42,093 nt of DNA from Burkholderiaceae bacterium (GTDB lineage: Bacteria > Pseudomonadota > Gammaproteobacteria > Burkholderiales > Burkholderiaceae_D), in the NCBI GenBank assembly GCA_018882935.1, contig VERA01000017.1, positions 1 through 42,093 on the forward strand. The letters run 5' to 3'. Position 1 is the stretch's first letter, and the number at the start of each line of letters is the position of its first letter. The notes under the pieces are model-generated. The model was not told the origin of the DNA. It ran no database searches and worked only from the letters and a program-made list of their open reading frames with translations. This document shows positions 1 through 7,944 of this stretch, one piece after another. A program made the translations under genes and the position numbers.

Positions 1-571
1 CGAGCAGATACGCCCGCGTCTGACCACGCGCATGAATCTTGAATCCGCTATCACCGAAGAAATGCTCGAGATCGCCTGCCGTATTCAGCCGCAGGATGTG
101 TGCTTGGTGCCAGAACGTCGTAATGAAGTGACCACCGAAGGCGGACTCGACGTCCTGCGTTTTTACGATGATGTGCAGCGTGCCTGCGTGCGTCTGGCGC
201 AGGCAGGTATTCGGGTGTCATTGTTTATTGATGCGGATACCGAACAGATTCGTGCTTCAGCCGAGGCGGGTGCGCCGGTGATTGAGTTGCACACCGGTCG
301 GTATGCCGATACCGAGGGCGATGAACAGCAGCACGAGCTTGAGCGTATTCGTGCCGGCGTTACTGCTGGCGTTCGCCATGGCCTGAAAGTGAACGCCGGT
401 CATGGGCTGCACTACACCAACACGCAGGCCATCGCCGCCATACCCGAGATTGCCGAGCTCAATATTGGCCATGCCATTGTTGCGCACGCGGTATTCGTTG
501 GCTGGGAAAACGCCGTACGCGAGATGAAAGCCCTTATGACGCAGGCAAGGTTGGCCGCACTGCGCGCATGA
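1..571 (+). CDS. pdxJ: Pyridoxine 5'-phosphate synthase PdxJ, 3' part
   Basis: This is the C-terminal part of PdxJ, the last enzyme of the DXP-dependent vitamin B6 pathway. It condenses 3-amino-2-oxopropyl phosphate with 1-deoxyxylulose 5-phosphate to give pyridoxine 5'-phosphate in the cytoplasm. The frame is already open at base 2, so the 5' end lies outside the window and the methionine codon at 32 is internal. Family landmarks include [19 protein letters not shown], the ELHTGRYAD segment, the [12 protein letters not shown] phosphate-binding region and an [17 protein letters not shown]-terminus. The stop overlaps the acpS start (ATGA), so the two are translationally coupled in the usual betaproteobacterial pdxJ-acpS order. 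Confidence 0.96.
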   Translation, partial: EQIRPRLTTRMNLESAITEEMLEIACRIQPQDVCLVPERRNEVTTEGGLDVLRFYDDVQRACVRLAQAGIRVSLFIDADTEQIRASAEAGAPVIELHTGRYADTEGDEQQHELERIRAGVTAGVRHGLKVNAGHGLHYTNTQAIAAIPEIAELNIGHAIVAHAVFVGWENAVREMKALMTQARLAALRA

Positions 572-960
572 TCTTCGGCATCGGCACCGACATTATCCGG
601 ATTGACCGCATCGCTGCAGCGGTCGCGCGGCATGGCGATCGCTTCGCACAGCGCATACTTGGGCCGCAGGAAATGGAAAAATACTTGCGCCGTAAAGCCA
701 AAGTCGAGGCCCGTGGGCTGCGCTTTCTGGCGACGCGCTTCGCTGCCAAAGAGGCATTCTCCAAAGCGATTGGTCTAGGTATGCGCATGCCTATGACCTG
801 GCGCTCGGCACAATTTTTGAATACACCGACGGGCAAGCCGATGATAGTCACCACTGGCGCACTGACTGATTTCATGCATGCCCATGGCATCAGTGCGCAG
901 GTGTCGATTACCGATGAAGCAGAATACGCAGTTGCATTTGTCATTGTGGAGAAATCATGA
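568..960 (+). CDS. acpS: Holo-[acyl-carrier-protein] synthase AcpS
   Basis: AcpS transfers 4'-phosphopantetheine from CoA to the serine of acyl carrier protein, activating it for fatty acid synthesis. The 130 aa length is usual for the family. The N-terminal [12 protein letters not shown] motif carries the Mg-binding Asp, and [13 protein letters not shown] carries the catalytic and metal-binding Glu/Lys, both characteristic of AcpS-type phosphopantetheinyl transferases. The ATG overlaps the pdxJ stop, and its own stop overlaps the nagZ start at 957-960. The three genes therefore form a tightly coupled operon. No anomalies are seen. Confidence 0.97.
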   Translation: MIFGIGTDIIRIDRIAAAVARHGDRFAQRILGPQEMEKYLRRKAKVEARGLRFLATRFAAKEAFSKAIGLGMRMPMTWRSAQFLNTPTGKPMIVTTGALTDFMHAHGISAQVSITDEAEYAVAFVIVEKS

Positions 961-1997
961 GTACTGCTGTACAGCCGCTTGGTCCGGTGATGCTGGATGT
1001 GGTGGGTAAGTCTTTGTCGGATGATGACTTGCGGCGGCTGCATCACCCGCTTACCGGTGGCGTGATTCTGTTCGCACGTAATTATGAGAGCCGTGCTCAG
1101 GTAACCGCGCTGTGCGCAGCGATTCATCATGCCCGCCCCGGTATATTGATCGCGGTTGATCATGAAGGTGGGCGTGTACAGCGTTTCCGCAGCGATGGTT
1201 TTACGCGCTTGCCCGCGATGCGTGCCTTGGGGCAGTTGTGGGATCGTGACGTACTGCAGTCCTGTAAAGTGGCAACGGCCTTGGGCTATGTGCTGGCCGC
1301 AGAGCTGCGCGCCTGTGGCGTGGATTTATCGTTTACCCCGGTGCTGGATCTTGACTACGGCCCGTCAGAGGTGATTGGTGATCGTGCGTTTCATCGTGAC
1401 CCACGCGTGGTGACCATGCTCGCAAAAAGCATTAATCACGGATTGCTGCAAGCCGGTATGGCCAACTGTGGCAAGCATTTCCCGGGGCATGGGTTCGTGG
1501 CTGCGGATTCGCATATCGCTATTCCCGTTGATGAGCGTGATCCGAAAGATATTCTGAAAGAAGACGCCGCACCCTATGGCTGGTTAGGCATGAGCTTGTC
1601 GGCGGTGATGCCGGCGCATGTGATTTATCCGTTCTTCGATAGTCAACCGGCAGGATTCTCGCGTAAATGGTTAAGTCTGTTACGTGACGAATTAGGTTTT
1701 GAGGGTGTAATTTTTAGTGATGACTTGTCGATGGAAGGCGCCAGCGTCGCAGGTAATGTCGTACAAGGCGCGCATGCAGCATTAAGCGCAGGGTGCGACA
1801 TGGTGCTGGTATGCAATTCGCCAGACAAAGCCGATCAGTTACTGGAAGGTCTAGACCCCACAGTAGCGCTTGATGCAAAGCGCTCCGCAGCACGTATTGC
1901 TGCACTGGTGCCTACCTCGCCGCCAAAGACTTGGGATGAGCTACAGGCCGATCCGGTATACAAAGCAGCGTGTGGATTGGTGAAATCACTCGGCTGA
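957..1997 (+). CDS. nagZ: Beta-N-acetylhexosaminidase NagZ
   Basis: This is a cytoplasmic GH3-family glycosidase of peptidoglycan recycling that removes N-acetylglucosamine from GlcNAc-anhydromuropeptides. At 346 aa it matches the single-domain proteobacterial NagZ. Visible motifs are [12 protein letters not shown] near residue 65, the loop [14 protein letters not shown] with the catalytic His, and [10 protein letters not shown] with the Asp nucleophile near residue 255. It is coupled to acpS by a 4-base ATGA overlap. It is followed by a 45-base gap to uvrC that contains a short GC-rich palindrome. Confidence 0.96.
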   Translation: MSTAVQPLGPVMLDVVGKSLSDDDLRRLHHPLTGGVILFARNYESRAQVTALCAAIHHARPGILIAVDHEGGRVQRFRSDGFTRLPAMRALGQLWDRDVLQSCKVATALGYVLAAELRACGVDLSFTPVLDLDYGPSEVIGDRAFHRDPRVVTMLAKSINHGLLQAGMANCGKHFPGHGFVAADSHIAIPVDERDPKDILKEDAAPYGWLGMSLSAVMPAHVIYPFFDSQPAGFSRKWLSLLRDELGFEGVIFSDDLSMEGASVAGNVVQGAHAALSAGCDMVLVCNSPDKADQLLEGLDPTVALDAKRSAARIAALVPTSPPKTWDELQADPVYKAACGLVKSLG

Positions 1998-2008
1998 TGA
2001 ATGGCTGG

Positions 2009-2028
2009 ATTCCGGCCTGCGCCGGAAT
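2009..2028. repeat. REP-like palindrome, copy 1
   Basis: A perfect 8-bp inverted repeat (ATTCCGGC / GCCGGAAT) with a CTGC loop lies between nagZ and uvrC and is followed by an A-rich run. A second copy with a compensated base-pair change occurs at 34582-34601. Such CTGC-loop palindromes resemble dispersed REP-type elements common in proteobacterial intergenic DNA. It may also slow transcription after nagZ, but no T-tract follows it. Confidence 0.6.
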
Positions 2029-2042
2029 GAAAAATCTTTCTG

Positions 2043-3899
2043 ATGGACGAGACCAGTAACCCACCGGATCCGCGTGCAGCGCTGCTGGAAGAAGTCGCGC
2101 AGCTACCGCATTTACCCGGCGTCTATCGCTACTTCGATGTCAACGACAAGCTGCTCTACGTCGGTAAAGCGCGTGACCTCAAAAAGCGCGTATCAAGCTA
2201 CTTCCAAAAGAACCTTGCCAGCCCGCGCACCGCGATGATGGTTGAACGCATCATGCGTCTCGAAACTACCGTCACCCGCAGCGAAGCCGAGGCGCTGATC
2301 CTGGAAAGTAACCTGATCAAGACTCAGCAACCGCGCTACAACATCCTGTTCCGTGATGATAAGTCCTACCCCTACCTGAAACTGTCGGCAGGGCAGTTTC
2401 CGCGTATGTCGTATTACCGTGGCGCAGTCGATAAAAAAAGTCAGTACTTTGGCCCTTACCCGAGCGCGTGGGCGGTCAAGCAGTCGATGGAGATTTTGCA
2501 AAAAATCTTCTTGCTGCGTACCTGCGAAGACTCCGTATTTCAAAACCGTACCCGGCCCTGCTTGCTGCATCAGATTCATCGTTGTAGTGGGCCGTGTGTG
2601 AACCTGATCAGTCAGCAAGACTATGCCATCGATGTCGATAATGCCGCGCAGTTTTTACGCGGGCGGCAAACCGAGTTGATGGACTCACTCGAGCGAAAAA
2701 TGCACGGCTTTGCAGCGGATTTGAAATTTGAGCAGGCGGCAGTCGTCAGAAACCAGATCACCGCACTATCCCGCGTGCTGCATCAGCAGAGTATGGAAAC
2801 GGTGGGTGATGCGGATATCGATATCATCGCCGTGGTAGTACAAGGTGGCCGTGCTTGCGTCAATCTGGCGATGGTGCGTGGGGGCAGGCACTTGGGTGAC
2901 AGGGCCTACTTCCCGACCCAAGTCGATATGGCGCTGGCGATCGATAGCAGCGTCGACCAAGAGGTGCTCAAAGCTTTCCTCGCGCAGCACTACGCCGATA
3001 AATTCATTCCGGGTGTGCTGATTCTGAATGTGGAGTTTGATGAGCCCGAGTTAATGGTCGCGTTAATGGAGCAGTGCGGGCATCGAATACAGCTGGTGTT
3101 CCAGCCTCAGGGCAAGCGCCGTGATTGGCTACAGATGGCAGAGAAGGGTGCGCAGATTGCGCTGGCGCGACTATTGGCAGAGCAAGGCTCGCAGCAATCA
3201 CGCACGCGCGTACTTGCTGACACTTTGGGCATGGATAGCGCCGATCTTGACGCACTACGTATCGAGTGTTTCGATATCAGCCACACGCAGGGCGAGGCCA
3301 CGCAGGCGTCTTGTGTGATCTATCACCATCATCAGATGCAGAGTGGCGAATACCGACGCTACAACATCAACGACATCACGCCGGGTGATGACTACGCAGC
3401 AATGCGGCAAGTTCTGATGCGTCGCTACGAAAAAGTAGCCAATGGCGATGGCGTGATGCCTGATCTGGTATTGATTGATGGTGGTAAAGGTCAGGTGGAA
3501 ATGGCGCGGCAGGTGCTGGCCGAGCTGGGGCTCGACATCAGCCTCATCGTTGGTGTGGCCAAAGGCGAGGGGCGCAAGGTAGGGCTCGAGACTTTACTAT
3601 TTGCGGACGGTCGCACACCGCTTGAGCTAGGCAAGGAATCTGCTGCACTGATGCTGATCGCACAAATTCGCGATGAGGCGCATCGGTTTGCGATTACCGG
3701 CATGCGCGCCAAACGCGCTAAGGCCCGGCAGACATCGCGTTTGGAGGAAATCGAAGGCATTGGCCCCAAGCGCCGACAAAAACTGCTGGCGCGCTTCGGT
3801 GGGTTGCGTGGCGTGATGGATGCCAGTGTCGAAGATCTTGCCTCGGTGGAGGGCATCTCCCATCAGCTTGCCGAAGACATCTACCGGCAGCTACATTGA
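2043..3899 (+). CDS. uvrC: UvrABC nucleotide excision repair endonuclease subunit UvrC
   Basis: UvrC makes both incisions flanking a DNA lesion in nucleotide excision repair, acting with UvrA and UvrB. The 618 aa length is typical. In order it shows: an N-terminal GIY-YIG nuclease ([20 protein letters not shown], about residues 24-43), a Cys-containing linker, a UVR motif that contacts UvrB ([12 protein letters not shown], near residue 225), the RNase H-like second nuclease ([11 protein letters not shown] and [10 protein letters not shown]), and C-terminal helix-hairpin-helix repeats ([18 protein letters not shown]). The next gene, pgsA, begins 36 bases downstream, a neighbourhood conserved in many proteobacteria. 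Confidence 0.97.
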   Translation: MDETSNPPDPRAALLEEVAQLPHLPGVYRYFDVNDKLLYVGKARDLKKRVSSYFQKNLASPRTAMMVERIMRLETTVTRSEAEALILESNLIKTQQPRYNILFRDDKSYPYLKLSAGQFPRMSYYRGAVDKKSQYFGPYPSAWAVKQSMEILQKIFLLRTCEDSVFQNRTRPCLLHQIHRCSGPCVNLISQQDYAIDVDNAAQFLRGRQTELMDSLERKMHGFAADLKFEQAAVVRNQITALSRVLHQQSMETVGDADIDIIAVVVQGGRACVNLAMVRGGRHLGDRAYFPTQVDMALAIDSSVDQEVLKAFLAQHYADKFIPGVLILNVEFDEPELMVALMEQCGHRIQLVFQPQGKRRDWLQMAEKGAQIALARLLAEQGSQQSRTRVLADTLGMDSADLDALRIECFDISHTQGEATQASCVIYHHHQMQSGEYRRYNINDITPGDDYAAMRQVLMRRYEKVANGDGVMPDLVLIDGGKGQVEMARQVLAELGLDISLIVGVAKGEGRKVGLETLLFADGRTPLELGKESAALMLIAQIRDEAHRFAITGMRAKRAKARQTSRLEEIEGIGPKRRQKLLARFGGLRGVMDASVEDLASVEGISHQLAEDIYRQLH

Positions 3900-3935
3900 A
3901 TTACAATCGCGAGCAGTTCTGTCTTTCATACTCGC

Positions 3936-4517
3936 ATGCCTCTCAACATACCGATCCTGCTGACCTGGCTGCGAGTCGCCCTGATCCCGCTGGTGGTGGG
4001 GGTGTTCTTCCTGCCGGACCACTGGATGACGCTGCATGATCGCGGGCTTGCCGCTACCGCGATTTTTATTGTCGCTGCACTGACCGACTGGTTTGATGGC
4101 TATCTGGCCCGACGCTGGAATCAAACCTCGGCCTTCGGTGCGTTTCTTGATCCGGTAGCCGATAAATTAATGGTTGCCGGCGCCTTGCTGCTGCTGGTGC
4201 AGCTGGGTCGTACTAACGCCGTGATTGCGTTCATTATCATTGGCCGCGAGATAGCCATTTCTGCGTTACGCGAGTGGATGGCACAGATAGGTGCGACCAA
4301 ATCGGTTGCGGTCAGCTCACTCGGCAAGGTCAAGACGGCGGCGCAGATGGTCGCTATCCCCATGCTGCTATACGGCGAGCCGCTGCTCGGCGTTTTACCC
4401 ACGCTGCTGATCGGCCAGCGCTTGCTGGATGTTGCCGCGGTATTGACACTCTGGTCTATGGTTTACTACCTGCGCAAGGCGTGGCCCATGATCAAGGAGA
4501 GGCATGAGTCTGACTAA
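3936..4517 (+). CDS. pgsA: CDP-diacylglycerol-glycerol-3-phosphate 3-phosphatidyltransferase PgsA
   Basis: This inner-membrane enzyme makes phosphatidylglycerophosphate from CDP-diacylglycerol and glycerol 3-phosphate, the committed step to phosphatidylglycerol and cardiolipin. At 193 aa it has the normal length. The CDP-alcohol phosphotransferase signature D-G-x2-A-R-x8-G-x3-D-x3-D is visible at about residues 52-75 (DGYLAR and GAFLDPVADK). Several hydrophobic helices span the rest. It is the last protein gene before the tRNA cluster, as is usual for uvrC-pgsA-tRNA loci in betaproteobacteria. Confidence 0.95.
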   Translation: MPLNIPILLTWLRVALIPLVVGVFFLPDHWMTLHDRGLAATAIFIVAALTDWFDGYLARRWNQTSAFGAFLDPVADKLMVAGALLLLVQLGRTNAVIAFIIIGREIAISALREWMAQIGATKSVAVSSLGKVKTAAQMVAIPMLLYGEPLLGVLPTLLIGQRLLDVAAVLTLWSMVYYLRKAWPMIKERHESD

Positions 4518-4534
4518 GGGCGAGTTGCCCTCGG

Positions 4535-4562
4535 TTGACAAAATTTTCAGCCAAGCTATAAT
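4535..4562 (+). promoter_or_regulatory. Sigma70 promoter for tRNA-Gly
   Basis: There is a consensus -35 TTGACA at 4535-4540 and a consensus -10 TATAAT at 4557-4562, separated by 16 bases and about 38 bases upstream of the mature tRNA-Gly. Both hexamers match perfectly, as expected for a stable RNA gene. Confidence 0.88.
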
Positions 4563-4599
4563 CTCGGGTCTGTCGTAAAACGCTGGTTTTATCTGCGAC

Positions 4600-4675
4600 G
4601 CGGGAGTAGCTCAGTTGGTAGAGCGCAACCTTGCCAAGGTTGAGGTCGAGAGTTCGAGACTCTTCTCCCGCTCCA
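4600..4675 (+). tRNA. tRNA-Gly (anticodon GCC)
   Basis: This is a 76-base cloverleaf. The acceptor stem GCGGGAG pairs with CTCCCGC at 4665-4671, and the CCA end is encoded at 4673-4675. The anticodon stem CAACC/GGTTG encloses the loop TTGCCAA with anticodon GCC at 4633-4635. The T-arm carries GTTCGAGAC. It reads GGC and GGU codons. Confidence 0.98.
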
Positions 4676-4682
4676 TATTCCG

Positions 4683-4710
4683 AAGGGAAGCCCACAAAGC
4701 TTCCCTTTTT
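4683..4710 (+). terminator. Rho-independent terminator after tRNA-Gly
   Basis: A 9-bp perfect stem, AAGGGAAGC (4683-4691) with GCTTCCCTT (4699-4707), has a 7-base loop and runs into TTTTT. It separates tRNA-Gly transcription from tRNA-Cys, so the two tRNAs probably do not share one transcript. Confidence 0.85.
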
Positions 4711-4789
4711 CGTTCATGACAGTGTGAAGTTATCTTGCGCGTTGCTCAGCGCAGCACAAGTTCTTCGCGAGTACAATGCGGTTCCCCAT

Positions 4790-4863
4790 GGCGGGGTAGC
4801 AAAGTGGTTATGCAGCGGCCTGCAAAGCCGTCTACGCCGGTTCGATTCCGACCCCCGCCTCCA
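4790..4863 (+). tRNA. tRNA-Cys (anticodon GCA)
   Basis: This is a 74-base tRNA. The acceptor stem GGCGGGG pairs with CCCCGCC at 4853-4859, the discriminator is T, and CCA is encoded at 4861-4863. The anticodon loop CTGCAAA gives GCA at 4822-4824. The T discriminator is the known identity base of tRNA-Cys. A possible -10 (TACAAT, 4772-4777) lies just upstream, but no clear -35 is seen. Confidence 0.98.
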
Positions 4864-5008
4864 AATTCAAAGAGGTTTCTAGCGATAGTGACCACTCAAT
4901 TTTTACCTGTTTGGCGAAAAGACGTTTCGCCATCATGCAGTTTCCCGTACCGGAATTAGCATCGCTTACGGTGCGCGAATTTGTACCTAACGCCAAGCGG
5001 AGGCGTAC

Positions 5009-5413
5009 ATGCATCACAGAAGATGGCTAACGGCGCTATGCAGTCTGGTTTTCATGACGCCTTACTCTGCGCATGCTGACTGGGATATCCCGATCGTCAC
5101 CACGACAGAAGCCAAGTACTACGCCGACTCCGAGACAAAGCGCAGCGCTGTCTTGCCCAGCGTTTGGATACTAGCCGACTACGATCAGCCGCAGCACACA
5201 GCCGGCCTGGAGCCTAACTATCTGTCGATGAAATTGTTAAGCGAAGCCGACTGCGCTGCGAAGAAGCTGCGAACAGTAAGCTTGATTTACTACTCGCTCG
5301 GCATGGGGCAGGGTGATGCCCTCGGCTATTCCACCTTCGCATCGGAGTGGGGCCGGCCAACACCACGGTCGGCATTTGCTGCGGTGTTTGGTTATCTCTG
5401 TCCCGAAAAATAA
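5009..5413 (+). CDS. Small exported protein, surface-adhesin E-like
   Basis: A 134 aa protein with an N-terminal signal peptide (basic start, hydrophobic stretch, likely cleavage after SAHA). The mature part begins with DWDIP and shows the spacing W...Y.D...K......V......D followed later by two Cys and a C-terminal LCPEK. This pattern is typical of short betaproteobacterial exported proteins annotated as surface-adhesin protein E. The protein at 14925-15320 appears to belong to the same family. A GGAGG-type ribosome site precedes the ATG. The gene sits between tRNA-Cys and tRNA-Leu, which are often adjacent in relatives, so it may be an insertion. The family is a by-eye match and the function is unknown. 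Confidence 0.7.
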   Translation: MHHRRWLTALCSLVFMTPYSAHADWDIPIVTTTEAKYYADSETKRSAVLPSVWILADYDQPQHTAGLEPNYLSMKLLSEADCAAKKLRTVSLIYYSLGMGQGDALGYSTFASEWGRPTPRSAFAAVFGYLCPEK

Positions 5414-5528
5414 AACTGCAAAAGTCGCGGCTCGAGGCAAAGGCCGGCAGGTCTGCATGAAACGCAACTCGACCTGTATCAATCTGCATACGACCTCGCC
5501 GAGCGCTGATAAAATACCGTCTTTCACT

Positions 5529-5621
5529 GCCCGAGTGGTGAAACTGGTAGACACAGCGGACTTAAAATCCGCCGCTTACCCGAGAGGGGGCGTACCGGTT
5601 CGATTCCGGTCTCGGGCACCA
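5529..5621 (+). tRNA. tRNA-Leu (anticodon TAA)
   Basis: This is a 93-base class II tRNA with a long variable arm. The acceptor stem GCCCGAG pairs with CTCGGGC at 5611-5617, followed by A and an encoded CCA at 5619-5621. The anticodon stem GCGGA/TCCGC encloses CTTAAAA with anticodon TAA at 5563-5565. It reads UUA and UUG codons. Its 3' end lies 17 bases before an accessory gene, so the tRNA borders the variable region. Confidence 0.98.
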
Positions 5622-5638
5622 ATTTCAAGTGCTAGCTC

Positions 5639-5929
5639 ATGCGCCCTTCGACAGCCCTCGACAACCATCGACAGGCGATTATTCAGATCATCGAGAGCCA
5701 CAATGCACGTAACCCGCGAGTATTTGGCTCGGTAGTCCACGGTACAGACCGGGACGGCAGCGATCTGGATATTCTTATTGATCCCACTGCAGATACATCG
5801 CTTTTTGATATTGGCGCTATCCGCCGCGAACTGAAAAATTTGTTGGGAATTGAGGTCGATGTCGTAACGCCCAATGCTCTGCCCGACAGCTTTCGCTATC
5901 GAGTTCTTTCAGAAGCCAAGCTCATATGA
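5639..5929 (+). CDS. MNT-type nucleotidyltransferase (MntA-like antitoxin), apparently orphaned
   Basis: This 96 aa protein is a minimal nucleotidyltransferase of the pol-beta fold. The signature is VFGSVVHGTDRDGSDLDILI (about residues 28-47), containing GSxxxG and the catalytic D-x-D, with a third acidic residue in GIEVDVVTP. In HEPN-MNT (type VII) toxin-antitoxin systems such proteins AMPylate and neutralise the HEPN RNase toxin. The HEPN gene normally follows with an ATGA overlap. Here that overlap exists at 5926-5929, but the reading frame ends after 14 codons. The start is supported by the conserved MRPS-AL--HR N-terminus. Its first codons recur as a fragment at 6582-6617. Confidence 0.85.
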   Translation: MRPSTALDNHRQAIIQIIESHNARNPRVFGSVVHGTDRDGSDLDILIDPTADTSLFDIGAIRRELKNLLGIEVDVVTPNALPDSFRYRVLSEAKLI

Positions 5930-5970
5930 GCCGATCACCGCGCCGCTGTAATCGAAGCGATGGGACTTAA
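5926..5970 (+). pseudogene. Remnant of the HEPN toxin partner
   Basis: An ATG overlaps the stop of the MNT gene (ATGA), exactly where HEPN-domain toxin genes usually begin. The frame reads only MSRSPRRCNRSDGT before TAA at 5968-5970, compared with roughly 110-140 codons for an intact HEPN protein. No longer HEPN-like frame follows. This is interpreted as the 5' stub left after deletion. The assignment rests on position and the overlap, not on conserved HEPN residues. Confidence 0.4.
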
Positions 5971-6014
5971 AAATAAAAACTCCTGAGAGAGTTTGTTAAT
6001 CCAGTATCAGGAGT
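5971..6014 (-). terminator. Rho-independent terminator of the 6043-6519 gene
   Basis: Read on the minus strand, the stem ACTCCTGA / TCAGGAGT (6007-6014 with 5979-5986) is followed by TTTTTATTT. It lies 29 bases past the stop of the minus-strand gene. A close copy exists at 6618-6660 after the paralogous gene. Confidence 0.8.
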
Positions 6015-6042
6015 AACACGCAGACTACTTCAAATTAAAACT

Positions 6043-6519
6043 TCATTTCGTGACGCAAGTGGCCTCTGAAATATTCCAGTTATCTTTTAGATTTTTGATC
6101 GTGTAGTTACAACTTCCTGATATGCCCTGATACTTACCAGTCCCCCCTTGAAAAATGGCAATGCCGCCTCCTCCTGATCCGCTTGAAGCGTCCCCTTGCC
6201 TTCTCTCGATAACAAAGTATTGGTTATCGCCATCTTTATCAGTTGCAGTGCAGTGTCCAGACACATCAGATGAGTCCTTTATCCGAACGATACGTACAAA
6301 ACACGTTTGGTTACTTTCTCCAAGAAGAGATTGATTTGAACTTTCGATGATACTCACGATACCCTTTGAAGTACCGATCGTAACCTTCCCACCATTCCAA
6401 TCAATCGTCTGATAATCAGTTTTTGAGATTGTTATGTTTCTGTACTTAGTCTCCGCTTGCGCTAGGTTGACTGTTGCATATGAAATCAAAATGGCAACCA
6501 GAATTTTTATTATCTTCAT
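6043..6519 (-). CDS. Secreted protein of unknown function, paralogue A
   Basis: A 158 aa protein with a clear signal peptide (MKIIKILVAILISYATVNLAQAE). The mature domain is beta-rich and ends in a conserved C-terminus with GGTGKYQGISGSC, KDNWNISEATC and four Cys in all (TCFVRI, GHCTATDKDG, SCNY, TCVTK), which could form disulfides. The start at 6519 is chosen over an upstream in-frame codon because it begins the signal peptide and follows a GGGGTGGGAA purine stretch. It is a tandem paralogue of 6689-7165, with the same length and roughly half the residues identical by eye. The GTGKY-x-G motif recalls allene-oxide-cyclase-like barrels, but this is only a suggestion. The function is unknown. 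Confidence 0.75.
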   Translation of the reverse strand: MKIIKILVAILISYATVNLAQAETKYRNITISKTDYQTIDWNGGKVTIGTSKGIVSIIESSNQSLLGESNQTCFVRIVRIKDSSDVSGHCTATDKDGDNQYFVIERRQGDASSGSGGGGIAIFQGGTGKYQGISGSCNYTIKNLKDNWNISEATCVTK

Positions 6520-6581
6520 TTCCCACCCCCTTAACGATTTTGAAGTGCCTTCAGATTTATCAAGAGCAGCCCTAAGCAAAA

Positions 6582-6617
6582 CGCCCCTCGACAGCCCTCG
6601 ACAACCATCGATAGGCA
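6582..6617 (+). pseudogene. Fragment of the MNT gene 5' end
   Basis: This stretch repeats the first codons of the nucleotidyltransferase gene at 5641-5676: CGCCC-TCGACAGCCCTCGACAACCATCGA followed by -AGGC, with few differences. In the matching frame it reads RPSTALDNHR and then hits TAG. It sits directly beside the terminator copy of the second secreted-protein gene, which marks the edge of a duplication. Confidence 0.65.
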
Positions 6618-6660
6618 ATAAAAAACTCCTGACACAGCCTCTCGCAACCGTATCAGGAGT
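6618..6660 (-). terminator. Rho-independent terminator of the 6689-7165 gene
   Basis: On the minus strand, the stem ACTCCTGA (6653-6660 complement) with TCAGGAGT (6625-6632 complement) is followed by TTTTTATT. It lies 28 bases past the stop and copies the terminator at 5971-6014, including the flanking GCAGAC sequence on the gene side. Confidence 0.8.
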
Positions 6661-6688
6661 AATCTGCAGACAACATCAGCTAAAAACC

Positions 6689-7165
6689 TTACTTCATAAC
6701 GCATGATGCATCGGTAGTCTGCCAGTTATCTTTGAGATATTTCGCTGCGTATTCACAAGAACCAGTTTTTCCTTGCCATTTTCCCGTGCCGCCTAATAAG
6801 GTGATCTTGCCTTTTCCGCCCGAACCGCTACTGGCATCACCTTGCTTTCGTTCAGCGATGAGATTCGAGATGTCACCGTCCTTATCAGTCAGAGTGCAAT
6901 GAGCAGTGACGTCAGATGAGTCTTTGATTCTAACTACACGAAGAAAGCAGATTTGAATACTCTCACCATTCAGAGCAGGGTCCGAGCTATTGGAGGTGAT
7001 TACTACCCCCTTTAGAGTACCCATCGTTACTTTGCCGCCATTCCAGTCCATGGTCTGCAATTCGGCTTTTGCGGTAGTAAAACTCTTGTAAGTCGTTTCA
7101 GCCTGCGCAATATTGATGAATGAATATGAAATTAAAAAAGCTATAAAAAATTTAAGCATTTTCAT
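6689..7165 (-). CDS. Secreted protein of unknown function, paralogue B
   Basis: A 158 aa protein with signal peptide MKMLKFFIAFLISYSFINIAQAE. It shares long identical blocks with 6043-6519, such as RIKDSSDV, TDKDGD, QGDASSGSGG, GGTGK and LKDNW, and the same four Cys. Tandem duplication is clear because the terminators are also copied. The neighbourhood is AT-rich compared with the housekeeping genes. It is probably periplasmic or extracellular. No catalytic motif is recognisable, and the name of the family is not known to me. Confidence 0.75.
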   Translation of the reverse strand: MKMLKFFIAFLISYSFINIAQAETTYKSFTTAKAELQTMDWNGGKVTMGTLKGVVITSNSSDPALNGESIQICFLRVVRIKDSSDVTAHCTLTDKDGDISNLIAERKQGDASSGSGGKGKITLLGGTGKWQGKTGSCEYAAKYLKDNWQTTDASCVMK

Positions 7166-7514
7166 GTTGCATCCCCCAAGATAATTATCGATTTATCTAT
7201 AAATATATCGCTAGTGGTCTCAAGCGAAAACCACGCTTCTCGACATTAATCCAAGAGTTTCATTTGGTCAATAATGCGTACCTGATGTACTTGGGTAAGG
7301 CGGGCAAAACGTATTGCTGCACTGCTGCGCTAGCGCTCAAATATCATCCCAAATCATTGATATTCTGATGTGGCGATTAATCGTGCCGTTATCAGCTAGT
7401 AAGAAAATTACAAAAAAATTACTATTAGATTATTCGAGAAATAAAAACTGAAGGGAGGCCGAAAGGCTTTGTCCGGAGCAGTACGCTGCGAAGTTTGTCG
7501 TGGTGGATGTGATG
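7166..7514. other. Gene-free AT-rich interval
   Basis: About 350 bases without a supportable gene lie between the upstream end of the secreted-protein pair and the terminator of the cupin-like gene. The interval presumably holds the promoter of the 6689-7165 gene. No repeat, RNA gene or strong promoter consensus was identified in it. Confidence 0.5.
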
Positions 7515-7570
7515 AGAAAAAAACATCTGATGCGGTATGCCACTACCGCAAGGTCACTACCGCATCAGAT
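7515..7570 (-). terminator. Rho-independent terminator of the cupin-like gene
   Basis: Read on the minus strand, a 13-bp perfect stem ATCTGATGCGGTA / TACCGCATCAGAT (7558-7570 with 7525-7537) is followed by GTTTTTTT. It starts 17 bases after the stop of 7588-7944. The loop itself contains a shorter repeat of the stem sequence (TGCGGTAGTG). Confidence 0.85.
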
Positions 7571-7587
7571 TTATGGAGCTATCAATA

Positions 7588-7944
7588 CTACTTCAGGTAA
7601 GTTACCTGCAGGACGACATTCGATTTACCGATATTCTTGATCGCATATTTCTGCTTGTCTGCTGGTTGATCTGCGTATACGACATCACCAGTTTTATAGG
7701 TATAGCGAGTAGTTGATCCATCGTCATAATTTCGTTGGATCGTGCCACCTTTAACTACATACACAATTCGATCGAACTCTCTAGCAACACTCGGCGTTTC
7801 TGCCCCTGGCGCCCATGAAACAACAAAGACTTTAACTCGTTCATTCTCAATCAAAACTTTTTGCTTGAATCCATGATGATCAGCCAACGCATTGCCCGCG
7901 TTTAATAGGAAAACCCAGACAAAAAAACATACAAGCTTTTTCAT
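7588..7944 (-). CDS. Exported cupin-like protein, paralogue 1
   Basis: A 118 aa protein with a signal peptide (MKKLVCFFVWVFLLNAGNALA, then DHHGF). The remainder reads as a small single-domain cupin: NERVKVFVVSWAPGAETPS, DRIVYVVKGGTIQRNYDDG, and YKTGDVVYADQPADKQKYAIKNIG. The usual metal-binding His pairs of cupins are not obvious, so it may bind ligand without metal. It is clearly homologous to 11659-12018 on the far side of the formate dehydrogenase operon, with nearly half the residues matching by eye. It has its own terminator at 7515-7570. Substrate and role are unknown. Confidence 0.75.
   Translation of the reverse strand: MKKLVCFFVWVFLLNAGNALADHHGFKQKVLIENERVKVFVVSWAPGAETPSVAREFDRIVYVVKGGTIQRNYDDGSTTRYTYKTGDVVYADQPADKQKYAIKNIGKSNVVLQVTYLK

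Noticed and set aside
534-1163. 209-codon minus-strand open frame
   Set aside because: It is antisense to acpS and nagZ, both well supported, and its translation is Arg/Ala-rich with no recognisable domain.
5529-5621. tRNA-Leu as an integration site with an att repeat
   Set aside because: I looked for a second copy of the tRNA 3' end through the accessory region and saw none, and no integrase gene is present. The tRNA is only noted as a boundary.
4631-5735. Open frames running through the three tRNA genes
   Set aside because: They overlap tRNA-Gly, tRNA-Cys and tRNA-Leu, whose cloverleafs and encoded CCA ends are complete, and they show no protein motif.
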